Positions 11,701 to 22,247 of a stretch of 64,000 bases of DNA are shown piece by piece. Position 1 is the first letter of the stretch. Every line of letters begins with the position of its first letter. Position numbers and translations under genes: made by a program. The notes beneath the pieces are model-generated. The model was given only the letters and a program-made list of their open reading frames with translations, was not told the origin of the DNA and did not search any database. This DNA comes from Pisaster brevispinus (taxonomy: Eukaryota; Echinodermata; Asteroidea; Forcipulatida; Asteriidae), in the NCBI GenBank assembly GCA_023634235.1, contig JAMKCF010000080.1:124001-188000 (forward strand), written 5' to 3'.

Positions 11701-12230
11701 TAAGCTTTAAAGGATGCCTTTCATAAATAATAATAATAATAATAATATTAAGTCTGATACAGTGCAGGCGTCTACCAATAAGGTACTCAAGGCGCTTGAA
11801 CAAACAGACACATTTTGAATTTCGTGAATTATGAGACCGACTTATGTAGCACATTTGTAAGGGTTTACAAGGTGCTGGTACTGCGCGTGCGCGTGATCTT
11901 GAATCGTGCAGCGATTGTGCACTAGCAATTTTTTTTCAACAGACCACATGAAGGCGAATGAGAAAAGACATAAAAAGTAAACTTTTGTGGTGAAATATTG
12001 TTTTACTTGATTGTCATAAAGGAAAGAATTTTAAATAGAAATATGTGAAGAAATGAATCCATATTTTTCGAAAATATTTTCAATACAAACATATATATAT
12101 GTACCTCATTAGCATCTGCTCTACCTTCAAAGGTTTGTGGCATTATCTTCCCCAGGACAGCTAGCTGGTCGACGGTGTCTTCCAACACCGTGGTGATGTA
12201 CAACGAATCCAGCTCCATTAACTCAGACAT
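5743..12230 (-). CDS. DRC9: Dynein regulatory complex protein 9 (IQ motif-containing protein G)
   Basis: Subunit of the nexin-dynein regulatory complex of motile cilia and flagella, which links outer doublets and tunes dynein activity. Coding exons in transcription order: 12230-12105, 11666-11416, 11039-10911, 9483-9240, 8459-8385, 7839-7708, 7113-7012, 5868-5743. All junctions are GT-AG with matching phases, giving 394 aa (human about 443). Motifs seen: [12 protein letters not shown] near the start, [14 protein letters not shown] and [12 protein letters not shown] in the coiled-coil middle, [22 protein letters not shown] and [10 protein letters not shown]. The IQ-type segment [15 protein letters not shown] is at residues 354-368, followed by a lysine-rich tail (372-394). 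All match vertebrate IQCG. The start at 12230 is the first ATG of the exon; that exon also has an acceptor upstream (near 12261), so a 5' exon exists. Introns carry MITEs, a SINE and a minisatellite. Confidence 0.93.
6782..6975. mobile_element. MITE family A, copy 1 (DRC9 intron)
   Basis: Inverted ends GGGCCCAATTTCATAGAG and CTCTATGAAATTGGGCCC, with AGCAGAAA / TTTCTGCTAAGCAGAAATGAGC inside. The upper end stops 36 bp below a DRC9 exon (7012). Other copies: 16716-16906, 18007-18180, 21075-21265, 24815-25083, 63697-63889. Confidence 0.7.
7248..7399. mobile_element. MITE family C, copy 1
   Basis: Starts GGGCTTAATCTCACAA and ends TTGTGAAATCGAAACCC. Inner motifs are CTAAGATTGATCTTGA, TGATGTCACAATG and AAGATGAATCTTAG. 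Other copies: 21270-21389, 21393-21518, 46742-46889, and a fragment near 43155-43272. Confidence 0.55.
7470..7640 (+). repeat. SINE-like tail fragment (DRC9 intron)
   Basis: Contains CACCTGTGTCCTTGAGCAAGG followed by TTGTCATAATTGCTTCTC, the post-tRNA segment also seen in the Leu-type SINEs (25787-26215, 44673-44960). The tRNA-like head is missing. Confidence 0.4.
7870..8005 (+). repeat. tRNA-derived SINE fragment (Asn-type family)
   Basis: Has a B-box-like AGGTTCAAATCCCACTC and then a tail with ACCCCAAATTTATC and CCAGCCAGCTTCCCT. The tail matches the tails at 8152-8285 and 14950-15090. It lies about 150 bp before a fuller copy. Confidence 0.4.
8152..8285 (+). repeat. tRNA-Asn-like SINE
   Basis: The head reads GGATAGCTCAGTTGGTAGAGC (A box) with GTTAA in the anticodon region and AAGTTCAAGTCCC (B box). 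The 5' and 3' acceptor arms do not pair and a unique tail follows. It is therefore a SINE, not a working tRNA gene. Minus-strand copies: 14950-15090 and 33788-33900. Confidence 0.65.
8973..9222. mobile_element. MITE family B, copy 1 (DRC9 intron)
   Basis: Inverted ends GGGCCAAATTTAATG and CGTGAAATTGGGC. Inside are repeated TAAGCAAAGAAT and AGCGCAGAA motifs and their complements. It ends 17 bp from the splice donor of the DRC9 exon at 9240. Other copies: 43358-43555, 45427-45662, 51457-51709. Confidence 0.65.
9894..10087. mobile_element. MITE family J, copy 1 (DRC9 intron)
   Basis: Inverted ends ACGAGGCAACTTTTACAGGCAA and TTGCCTGTAAATTGCCTCGT, flanked by CCTAAG on both sides. A second copy in the opposite orientation is at 53788-53994. 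It sits in the left edge of the minisatellite that follows. Confidence 0.65.
10082..10895. repeat. Minisatellite, 81-84-bp unit, about 10 copies, dimeric order
   Basis: Unit starts (GCCTARGCGAATGTAC) fall near 10082, 10166, 10249, 10330, 10411, 10492, 10573, 10654, 10735 and 10816. Spacing is 84, 83, then 81 bp. Alternate units differ consistently (gtgtttgattc versus gcgtttggttc; tttag versus ctgag), so the higher-order unit is about 162 bp. It lies in the DRC9 intron between exons 9240-9483 and 10911-11039. Because 81 is a multiple of three, a 225-codon open frame runs through it on the minus strand; I regard that as an artefact. Confidence 0.9.
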
Positions 12231-14635
12231 GATTGCAATCAAATCACTTCCCTGATAGTACTGAAGATGAAATAATGGCAAATATGAGAACGAGCAACAG
12301 GCTTAGTCAGAATGCTGAATATCCACAAGTTTTAACCTGTCCTAAATAATGCGTTATAAAATCTTCAGGCAATAAATGAAATGTCAATGGCAACGCCTTT
12401 TCGCTATTAAACAATTGTCGTTAGGCCCGAGGAGGCATACCAGGGGATTAAGTTATCGTATCATTGAGATAATTACACGTAAAACAACAAAATACTGGCA
12501 ATGACTGGCTGGGATGAATATTGTTAACTTTTTCATTGTCTTCATAAGAACTAAGATTAGAAGATCTACATATCATTCTATTTTTTTAGGTGGTTAATGC
12601 AGCGCCTGCAACTGCATTATTATCCATTAATCTAAGCTCTTGTCTTGGCCATGTCCATTGGACGTAGAGGCTCGAGCTACGATGAGGGACCAATTACTAG
12701 TCAGTGACCATGATCATGATGCATGTGTGAATTCTTTTTAAGTCCCTCCTTTCTCGGGGTCCCTTTCTCAGGACCCCCCTCCCCATACTGAGCATACTCT
12801 TCAGTGAAAATGATGACAATTTTGAATGAGCTCAAAGAATCTTGAGTACTCACCTATCAACTGATCAAAACACCGAAATTAATGCAAAAAATAGTATCAG
12901 TTAGGCAGATAAGGCCTATTATTAATTGAAAATAAAAGCTATAAGTAAAACTTTCAAAAATAACAACAAATAGTACAATAATTGTCATAAATATTTTTAA
13001 TAACTAAATTTACAAAAAGTAACAAAACAAAACTTACCGAAAATGTTAGAAACGAACTAAATAACTAAACAGTAAAATCACACATTTTTGTTGTATGTAG
13101 TCTGCAGGTGGCAATTTAAACAACTGCACACATTCCTTTATCTTAAACCTGAAAAAATTCTACATTTTCAATCCGAAGAATATGATCCAACGCACACGAA
13201 TCAATTCGCCGTGTAGATAGATAGTTCTCGCTCCTGACTCTATTTTTGTTTCACACGACGAATTAACTGTTTACAATGTGGTTTCCAAAGTTTCACTGCA
13301 AGTTCGGCCACTAGGCTCTTTCGCAAAACATAACTAATCATTAATTTGAACAGCCTATTTATAAAATTATAGAAAATATTTATAAAACCAAATATTTAAC
13401 TATATCTATTTGTATTTTGTTTTTAAAGAAAACAATATATATTTTATTATTAAAAGTAAATTTTGTAAGTACTTTATAAACATTAGTTATAATAATTGGA
13501 GAAAATAATTACAGCAACACCAACAAACGTCCTTTCCAAATTCGGCCATTGAAGTCCAACGAAGGTGTGAATAAATTACATTTTGTTGAGGGAAATTATC
13601 AGATTTATAGGAAGTTTTAAAGAAAAATTTTATAAGTAATTTATTTATGGGTATTTCATCAAAAATGTTGAAGATCGTTTAGTTATTGATGGTTTGAAAA
13701 TAACGGAGATTGATGTGATGTTAATCGTGTGTACACGACTCGTTCTCAATGAATACACAGTCATGACGGTGTGACGAGTTTGTGGATGTTGTTTGATTTT
13801 TGTAGACCGATGAAAAAGCCATGCTTTGTATAATTATGTGGCAGTTGAACGCTGGTCTTAAAAGCTTCAAACGATCTGTGTAATTTAAGAATAGGATACA
13901 GCTATTTACATCCATCCAGACCAGAGTACCCGAACAATTTTGGAAACACATGAAAATTTGGAGTCTAACACTAACGTACGAACGATGAGGAAGGCTTCTT
14001 TCCAATTTTTCGTTTAGTTAAAAAAAAACAGACCCAACGACAACATTATCAATATCATTTTAATGTTGACCATTACGTTAGGCCTTTCACTGCAAAAATT
14101 CAACATGTTTAGGACGAGTAAATAACAAGGTCTTCATTGACGTTGTATGAAGTCTTCTTCGTTAATGTTCTTCGACATCAATTCAACGTCACTCGTCAGG
14201 TCACTTAAATTCGATAAACCCTGCTGTCAGTGTCATACTTCTGTCATTGTCAATGTCATGTCTGGGTGGATATTCGCTTGTGTCCCTCTGGTCTGTGTAG
14301 TGTAGTGTATTGCATTTGCTTTCTGTTTTGTTCTGGCACTGCAGTTTTTTCAGACAGGAACCCAGATGACTACCCTTTTTATTTTTTTATGCTTTTGTTT
14401 GGTCTCGTTACAAGGGACGTAATGTGGGACAGTGATCATATAATCGTCAGACATCAGACCCTTTTTAACTCCATATGATGGATAAAAACAATAAAAGAGT
14501 TAGCTTGACAGGTGTAAAATTGTGAACTCTCATTTAAAATGTTTTGTGTGATGTGTTCAACTTTAAAAATGACTTTTTCATGCAAAACTTTGCGGAAGTC
14601 TTGGGACCCATCCACTGGACTTCACCAGCTTGGCA
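12231..14635. promoter_or_regulatory. Shared upstream region of DRC9 (-) and RPL35A (+)
   Basis: The two genes are head to head over about 2.4 kb. DRC9 needs at least one further 5' exon here, because its first visible exon begins at a splice acceptor. The region is AT-rich with an internal ACA/AAT-rich stretch near 12900-13080. I cannot fix a DRC9 transcription start. No repeats of the listed families are obvious. Confidence 0.4.
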
Positions 14636-14678
14636 CTCTTCCTTAACGTTAGCCAGGCAGCCAAAGGCTCTAGCTGAC
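14636..14678 (+). promoter_or_regulatory. RPL35A: Putative non-coding exon 1 of RPL35A with 5'-TOP start
   Basis: A pyrimidine run CTCTTCCTT at 14636-14644 could be the terminal oligopyrimidine (TOP) start typical of ribosomal protein mRNAs. It is followed about 35 nt later by a strong donor (gtaagc at 14679). The next acceptor is at 14857 (tattcag), 18 nt before the ATG. The exact start is inferred. Confidence 0.5.
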
Positions 14679-14875
14679 GTAAGCCTAAGTTTGAACAGTA
14701 ATGCCCTGTGTACAGTATTTGTGATGTGTATGCACAAAATATAGCTAGCTATAGACCATGGTGGACTGACTTAACATGGGGAATAGTGGAGTCGATAGCG
14801 AAACCTCAACCTTTTGTAATTTCTATGTAAACATTTTGTTTTGTTTATTTTATTCAGGGGCTGGAGGCTGTCAAC

Positions 14876-17258
14876 ATGGTTGCAACAACCAGGTAAATAA
14901 CAAATAATAATGCCAATCAATACACAGTATACTGTAAACAAATTTTTTTTTATATCAACCGCGAGGGAAGCTGACTGGGTAGATTTAAAATAATTTCTGT
15001 TTGAACAAAGAAAAATTGACTGAAGCGGGACTTGAACCAGCGCCTTCCTGATTAGCGTACCAGCGCTTTACCGACTGAGCTCAGTCATTAGTTAATTGGC
15101 AGGTTTAGAATTTTCATTTTGCAAAGGGCACTTCCGTTGGAAAGTTTTACAGTCTACGGGAAACTTATGAAGGGGCACCAAGGCCAAGACTAGGAGCAAC
15201 AGAGGCCATGGCCTCCGTGTAATGCCAAGCCTGAAATAGTCAGCATATAGCTGCTAGTTTGTCCCAAGTTTTGATTTGTGTTACTTCAATTTAAGTGTAA
15301 ATCTGCAAATAGTGAATTGGATCACATGAGAAAGTTCATCCGAAGCATGGTTTTTACAATGTTGAAAAAATAGTTATAATTTGACCTTGCTAAAAGTCAT
15401 AGTATTTTTTTTCTTCAAATCAATCATTTGTGTTTCCCAACAGTAAAACTTGTAAAATGGTAACATCTGTTTGATGCATTAAAGTGAGACTTCCCAAATT
15501 AATTATTTCTCAAATCATGACCAGATTGGCTGTTCCTTTTGACAAAAGAGTTCCAAAGTAATAGAATTGAATCCATGACTCGTTTGTTTCGATTGCAGAC
15601 TATACGTGAGAGCGGTGTTCACAGGCTACAAGCGTGGCCTTCGCAACCAGCATGAAAACACAGCCCTGCTGAGAATCGAGGGCGTGGAGAATCGCAAAGA
15701 TGCAGACTGGTACCTGGGCAAATGGTGTGCCTACGTCTACAAGGCCAAGAAGTGAGTCAGGGTATAGCTTTTTTTGAGAAATGGAGCAAATTAGCCATAG
15801 TGTAGTAACCATGTCATCTTTATTCTAAATACGGTTTTCAAACTCAAACTATCATCCAACGAAAATCAGCAAGTGATGTCTGAAGCTTTGCACGGTTCGG
15901 ATCGTAAGAAAAACTATAAATAGTTCCCAAATAGACGCTATCTTTACGTGCAAATTGCATTTTGGCTAGCAGGCGCGTCAAGCACTCAAATTAATAATGC
16001 AGTCGCGCTGTTTATTTAACAATGAGTGCAATGAGTTTTGTGAAATGTGCGCGTGCTGCACGTCGTTCTCACGCGAAACGCATGACTGTGTGTTCTAAAT
16101 TGCCCGTAAAGATGGCCGATTTACGTCATATTGCAACCTATGTATAGTTGTAAACTTTTGGGCACAACCATGTATAAATCTCTTATGGGAGAAGTATTGG
16201 TTCTGAGATGAACTGGTGTGGTCTCGATTAAGTCTCGATGTTTCATACAGTAAGCTGTACCGAGGATGAGCAGCGTATACTGTTGGAAACGTTGAGACCA
16301 CACTTGTTCTTCTCTTCACCAACACTTCTCCCATAAGAGTTTTATACATTGTCATACCCGCATGAAAAATCAGCAAACTTGTAAATGCCTAATCTAGCCC
16401 TGCTGTATGGTGGGCTTTTCAGAAGTTCAAGCCTACTCCTTTTTTCTTGCTGGCTGAATTGTCTTTCTATTCATTTTTTACTTCATGTCTTATGAACCTT
16501 TGCTTGAATTTTTCACCTCCACAGCAAGAAGAGGCCTGCTGGCTACACGAAGGCCACCAAGACACGAATCATCTGGGGCAAGGTGGCCAGACCCCACGGA
16601 AAGAGCGGGGCCGTCAGGGCCAAGTTCAAGTCCAACCTTCCCCCACAGGCCATGGGCAAGAGAGTCAGAATTGTAAGTACAATGTCGACACCAAATCACT
16701 CAAAATCCAACAGCAGGGCCCAATTATCAAAGAAGCTGTCAAGAACAAATTGCTTAGGAAACTTCTATGCTTGGTGAAAAACTAGCAGGGCACCAGGCCA
16801 ACTATGTTTAGCTCAATGGCAAATCCGGAGGTCACCATTTATGTTTGGCAAGTTTTGTCTGTCCTTGGCAAATATTTTGGCCGACCAGCTTTGTGAAATT
16901 GGGGCCTGGTTTGGTTTGATTTAGTTTGGTTGAATTGTTCTCAATAGTACACAGGCAAACCAAGTCTAGCATTTTTGCTGGAGCAGAACTTATTTTACTA
17001 GAACAAGAATCAAAATGAGTTGAACAAGTGCTAAGAGAAGTTCTATCTCCTTGGACCACCGAGCTTGTCCAGTTGTGAGTTAATTGGCCCATTGCTAAAA
17101 TCACTGGCCTTAGGCCTGCGGTCCAGTGTTAATTTCGAGCCCTGACTGACCATAAACCAGGAGCCAAGGCAAATTGTTTTCTTCACGTTTATTTTTCATG
17201 GTGAATAACATTTCTCCCTTTGTCTTACTTTCAGATGATGTACCCATCCCGCGTCTGA
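14876..17258 (+). CDS. RPL35A: 60S ribosomal protein eL33 (L35A)
   Basis: Component of the large ribosomal subunit. Coding exons: 14876-14892, 15599-15751, 16525-16672, 17235-17258, all GT-AG with matching phases, giving 113 aa (human 110). Characteristic stretches are [71 protein letters not shown] and the C-terminal MMYPSRV. The short first coding piece (five codons plus two bases) after a TOP-type leader is usual for this class. It is divergent from DRC9. Introns hold an Asn-type SINE, a foldback element and a MITE; I see no convincing box C/D snoRNA in them. Confidence 0.97.
14950..15090 (-). repeat. tRNA-Asn-like SINE (RPL35A intron)
   Basis: Read on the minus strand: GAGCTCAGTCGGTAAAGCGC (A box), GGTTCAAGTCCCGCTTCAGTC (B box) and a tail shared with 8152-8285, including ACCCAGTCAGCTTCCCT. 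Confidence 0.6.
15100..15240. repeat. Interspersed repeat fragment, family shared with 295-480
   Basis: Contains AAAGGGCACTTCC, GGGAAACTTATG, GGGGCACCAAGGCC and CAGAGGCCATGGCCTCC in the same order as the copy at 295-480. Confidence 0.4.
16158..16375. mobile_element. Foldback element related to family H (RPL35A intron)
   Basis: Inverted arms: TGTATAAATCTCTTATGGGAG on the left and TCTCCCATAAGAGTTTTATACA on the right. GTGGTCTCG and GAGACCAC lie further in. The layout (AATCTCTT, then GGTTCTGA, then a central hairpin) resembles 5368-5608, but the sequence has diverged. Confidence 0.55.
16716..16906. mobile_element. MITE family A, diverged copy (RPL35A last intron)
   Basis: Ends GGGCCCAATTATCAAAG and CTTTGTGAAATTGGGGCC. 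The interior is partly decayed. Confidence 0.45.
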
Positions 17259-17309
17259 AGATGTTGCCAAGGTTAGGACAAGCCTAGAGTAGAAGACATT
17301 AAGGTTGTT

Positions 17310-17315
17310 AATAAA
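17310..17315 (+). terminator. RPL35A: Poly(A) signal of RPL35A
   Basis: AATAAATAAA starts 51 nt after the stop codon, the short 3' UTR expected for a ribosomal protein mRNA. Confidence 0.75.
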
Positions 17316-18006
17316 TAAATGCAAGGACAAAAATAGATAAAACAATGCTACGTTTGTCAGACTGTTTTTATTTGGTTGTTTGCTTATTCTTATTAACCCT
17401 TACACACACGGCTGGTTTCCTTCCGAGTGCAATAGAATCCACAAATCCTTGTCTCTGTGGTTGAGATTTGTAACTTGACTCTGTTGCATTTAGGGAGCAT
17501 CTCATAAGTCATAGCAGTAGGAACATTCCAATAGATCCTTGCACGTGACGTCATAAGACACAAACAGCGCCCTCACTGAGGTCAGTGAAGACCTATCATT
17601 GGCCAACGGTTGAGCGCAGCGCATCTACATTTCCATTTTTTTGACCTTGGCCAATGCAAGTGGTCTGTTGGAACGTTTCAAAATACAAATGTGCATATTC
17701 ACTCGTGTAGGATCGCTCCTGTACTTCGGCGCGGTCTAGCGGAACGTCCAAGCAATAGGTTGTGCGTTTATGCCTATGGAAGTTCCTTTGCCTCTACAGC
17801 ATGCCACCTGACTTTTGAGAAACTCCCTGTTTTCATTGAGCATGGTTTGGGCACAGACTCGCAGGGAAGGTACAGCAAAGCTCTGACTCGTCGACTTTGG
17901 CGTTCTAACTATTTGACATGAAAACACATGAGATAAATACAAAGTAGGTGAAGATTTAAAACACTTGGACAACATTGGTCATTGTGAAAGACCAGTATCA
18001 TCTCCT

Positions 18007-18180
18007 GGGCCCAATAAAAATGCTTAACAATTTCCTGCTAAGCAGAAATGAGCAGGATACCAGTCACAAATTGTACACGTAACATGGTAGTTTGGCTGGT
18101 AAACTTATTCTGGTAAGCAAAATTTTAATGTGCTATTCAAGCAACTTTGTGTGCTTGAGCAGCTCTATGAAATTGGGCCC
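18007..18180. mobile_element. MITE family A, copy
   Basis: Right end GCAGCTCTATGAAATTGGGCCC is intact. The left end GGGCCCAATAAAAATGCTT has lost part of its inverted repeat. The inner TAAGCAGAAATGAGCAGGATACC is shared with the other copies. Confidence 0.6.
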
Positions 18181-19377
18181 TGCACTTAATGTGACCCAAC
18201 ATGTACAGGAGATAACAAACCTTTATAAGTACAAGCTAGATCGGTCATCCGAGTCCGAGAATTGTTTTATTTTTAGAAATGTTTTCACTGTTGACAAACA
18301 CCGAGTTATGGACTCGCAGGATCTGATCACAGATAGTTGTTTATAAAATAGTACTACAGGTGTATAGTGTTTCAAGCAAAAATATTTCAAGGAACAATTT
18401 CCAACATGATCATGTTTATACCGTGCTGATAACACACAGCGCAGTCTGAGTACATTTATATATTCAATCTTGCCAATGTTGTGCAAAACCTTTTCCCAGA
18501 ATTCCCAATGACTGCTTAGGACACCATACCTCCGCCAACAAACGCGATTGTTTTTTACAAGGTGTCGGCAAGAAACTCTGCCTGAGATGAAACCTAATCA
18601 AACCCCAAACTGTTAAGATAACAAAACTTTTATACCTTCACCTTAAAAAAGAGAGTTGTTTTTAAAAACCTGAATGACTTTCGTGAAGAAAATAAAGTGG
18701 AATTGATATGTAGGTGGTCGTAGTACTTGTAGAAAGAAAGGCACTTTGTTGTCTCGGGTTCTGAATAGTTTTTAACAGCTGTAATTACAAGCATTTATGC
18801 TAATTTAAATCTCGTTGCCAAATTAAAATTTTGTGATGCACTCCACACAGGGCACTGCTAGTGCTAGAGCAGTGCACAATTTGCCTTGTATAGCATAGCA
18901 AAATGCTACACGAAATGTATTGGTTGCTATAACCCAAAAAATCCTCATTTGCTGCTCACGGTTGGCATTCAATGTGCACAAAACAAGTTCAGTCTAAATA
19001 TACTGCGACGCAAAACTGCAGGACGAAGTTGTTCCCTGCACAGGGTTGACAACATAAAATGGCCCCACCAATAAAACATCACATTAAGTTTGCAAAGAGA
19101 AAATGATTTAATCAACGCCCACAGAATTATTCTTGAATTCAGGGCGCTCGATTTTCCTCGAGTGGAAATAGCCATGAGAAATTCTCTGAAGCAGAGCAGA
19201 GTGGGAAAAGACCCCCCCCCCAAAAAAAAAATTACAGGAAAGCTCCTTTCAAGAATTTTGAGTTTGGCCACCAAAACTCCGAAACTATACATCCTTTTGA
19301 GTGAGTGAGTGTGTTTACACGTAGAAAAAGGACTCTCTGGTTTACAATTGTCACTACTTGGGTCATTAAACTAAATC

Positions 19378-19753
19378 AGGGCTCTAATTGCACACTGGAC
19401 CACAGGCTCAATAATGCCAGAGATTTTAGCATCAGGCCAGTAAACTGTTGACCGAACAAGTCCGGTGGTCCTGTGTCTCTGTTCGAATATTGACTTTCAG
19501 TCTCTGATAAGTATAAAATATAATTCTGTTGATTATTGAAGAACACTTTAACTTGCCCATAATATATACAAATGAAATAAATCTTCTCTAGTGCTTCTTC
19601 AAATTCAAACAGGTCAATTGTTAAACTGTGTAGGCACTTTTTTCTTTTCATTTCAATTCTGGTCTTGAACACAAGATTCTGTTCCAGTAAATATTTTGAG
19701 GTACAGGCCCTGCGATCTTGTGGGTCCCCCCCCCCCCCCAATTTTGAGCCCTG
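19378..19753. repeat. Interspersed repeat family F
   Basis: Begins CAGGGCTCTAATTGCACACTGGACC and ends AATTTTGAGCCCTG. Carries the AATAAATCTTCTCTAGTGCTTCTTCAAA segment shared with 33346-33654 and 37812-38230. Confidence 0.55.
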
Positions 19754-21074
19754 TAAATGGATGAGCAGTTAATCTGCCAGGGGTAGGCAGTAGCCCTACT
19801 GGTTTGTTCATTATCCAATAAAAAGGTCCACTGGTTGCAAAAGGAATTACATGGAAATAACAGGTGTGAGTTGGTAAAGAGGTGTTGATTATGGCTTCTT
19901 TCTTGAATGGAGCTTTCTCGCAATGCATGGAGTCTCCCAAATAATTTCATCAGCATTATCTTAAACTTCACAAAGGTGGCAGTAGAAAATTGCCTTGTGC
20001 ACCTTGTCTTTAGCTTCGGCACCCCTTGAAATCTTTCAAGAGAAATTTATAAACACCTGCCTCCTCAAGTTTATATCGAGGGGAAAAAAATTTTTTGCCC
20101 CATATGAGCATTTTAGCAACTTAAAAAAAAAAAAACCAAGTGGTTAAGTTTATCAGTATCAATGCACAATTATACATAATATTCTTGTTTAACACCAATC
20201 ATTATAAAAGAATTCATATTATAACACACCAGTATAATATTTAAAAGCATTCTGCCTTATATTAGTTACTATACAAGCACATTTTAGAATCACATTCTCA
20301 AAGGCAGGGTCATACTTAACCCCAATATTTCTTTATGTTTGATATTTCTTTGTTTGATTTATTTTTAGTTTGAAAATTTTATCCGAAGGCCTACTTGTTA
20401 TGTAAGATAGTAATGGTAGTAAGCATCCGGCGAAAAATATTTTGTCTGAGGAGCCCTTGTTGATTAGAACTCAATAAAAGCACGTCAAGAAATTTGAATC
20501 TCCGAGATGCGATGGGTACCTGGTTCCGCCTCGCTAAATGTGGATGGATTAAATGTTCTTGATGAAAATACTGTGACAGTTTGTTTTTTTTGGCCGTTTT
20601 CTCAACAAGTAGGCACTGAAAACATTCCCACGTGACTTTTGTAATTTGGACTATCAGTCAACATTTCGTTGACAAAAACCAATATATGACCCTACCTCCA
20701 CAGTGTACTAGCAGACAATTATATACATTAAGTACTAAAAGTATTCAAAAATCACAATAACTTTTAAAAAGTTACTTTTGGTAATTACTCCAAAACCTAA
20801 TGACCAGGAAAACTTACTTGGTAAGGAGCACTGGAGACGTCTTGATATTATAAAACAATGTTAGAAACGACCCCCTTTGAAGTAATGTATAGTTTTAGAG
20901 AAAGAGGTAATTTTTCACCCCAAAATTTGAAGCTGAGAAAGGCTTCAGGCATGGAGCCTATGAAATGTTGAAGTTTTAAAACCGACTTGTAAAATTGACA
21001 TGGAACGTTACAACAGACATGCATCTATTGTAGACAAGAATTACACTCATTATTACATAACTGTATATCACCTA

Positions 21075-21265
21075 GGGCCAATTACAAAGAGCTGCTTAAG
21101 CAGAAAATATTGTTTTAAAAATTTTCTGCTGAGCAGAGATTAGCAGGATACCAGTTACAAATTGTATTTAGACATGGTAGTTTGGCTGGTAACCCTATTC
21201 TGGTAAGCATAACTTTGTTGTGCTTAGCTACTTTTTTTGCTTAAGCAGCTCTACAAAATTGGGCC
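21075..21265. mobile_element. MITE family A, copy
   Basis: GGGCCAATTACAAAGAGCTGCTTAAGCAG at the left and its inverted partner ending TTGGGCC at the right. Confidence 0.6.
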
Positions 21266-21269
21266 TTGG

Positions 21270-21518
21270 ACTCGGATTTCACAAAGCACTAAGATTCATC
21301 AGTGATTTGTATTGTGACATCACACTTTGCTTAGCAATTAAGATTGATCGGGATATAAGACCAAACTTACCCCCTTGTGAAATCGAGCCATGGGGCTGAT
21401 TTTACAAAAAAGCTAAGATTGATCTTAACTGCAATCGTAGTTGCTAAGGAGACTGTGATGTCACAATACAAATAAAGTCATCTTAAGATAAATCTTAGTG
21501 CTTTATGAAATCGAGCCC
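21270..21518. mobile_element. Two MITE family C copies in tandem
   Basis: Copy one (21270-21389) and copy two (21393-21518) each run from a GATTTCACAAAGC or GATTTTACAAA start to an end of GAAATCGAGCC. Each includes the TGTGATGTCACA core. Confidence 0.5.
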
Positions 21519-22074
21519 ACGTTCCATTTGAATGATCTTAAACAATGGAAAACTTATATGCCCATAACTTCCTCAAATTGCAATAATGTATTGACTAGAA
21601 ACTTAAATCAAATATTGCCAATGACATGAAGATTCATAAAAAAAAAAATATATATAAAAACACCAAACAAACAAACTCATGAGTATGACCTCAGTTCCAT
21701 TTGAATTATTGAGCTTAAACAATGAAAACATTGAATGGCCACAACTCCTTTTTGCAATACTGACTTGAAACTTGTATCAGATATTGCCAATGACATGAAG
21801 ATTCATATAAAAAACATGAATGGAAAACGTGAATGGCCGTAACTCCTTATTGCGATGTTGTACCTGACTGGTCCTCAGGTATTTTAACTGGTCTTTGGCT
21901 AGTGGACCACTGTTAAGGGGGAAGGCTGTTCAAGTTTTAGTTCAAGTTGGATTACAGTTTTAACAAATTGAAGCATTAATGTCTAATATTTATACTCTTT
22001 ATCCTTGAAAATGTTTGCTTTTTAAAATGTTTTTGTTTTGTTCTGAAACAATATACATGTATCATCTCTCAAGC

Positions 22075-22080
22075 TTTATT
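22075..22080 (-). terminator. Candidate poly(A) signal of the Ig-TIR gene
   Basis: AATAAA on the minus strand, about 170 nt beyond the stop codon at 22248. Confidence 0.5.
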
Positions 22081-22247
22081 CAGAGAAAAAAATCTAAATA
22101 ATTAAGCAAAAACAAAAAGCAGACAATGCAACTTGATATTACATGATTGACTGTACTGATTCTTACGACTACCATGGCACACCACTGACTGGAGGGTACA
22201 ATCACTGTACCCCATAATGTCTGTTGCAGTAGCAACGACCCTGTTGT

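Larger units (their letters stand above)
17259..22247. other. Intergenic region between RPL35A and Ig-TIR 3' ends (convergent)
   Basis: About 5 kb without a gene I can support. It holds repeats: a TAGAC-type fragment near 17530-17600, MITE A at 18007-18180, family F at 19378-19753, a family E fragment near 20769-20985, MITE A at 21075-21265 and two MITE C copies at 21270-21518. A near-duplicate stretch (tatattgccaatgacatgaagattca) occurs twice, around 21610 and 21780. Confidence 0.5.

Noticed and set aside
14893..17234. Intron-hosted snoRNAs in RPL35A
   Set aside because: Isolated C-box- or D-box-like words occur (for example near 15872), but no pair with proper spacing and terminal stem.
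17610..17921. 103-codon plus-strand frame downstream of RPL35A
   Set aside because: No recognisable domain, no exon signals, and it overlaps repeat-like sequence.
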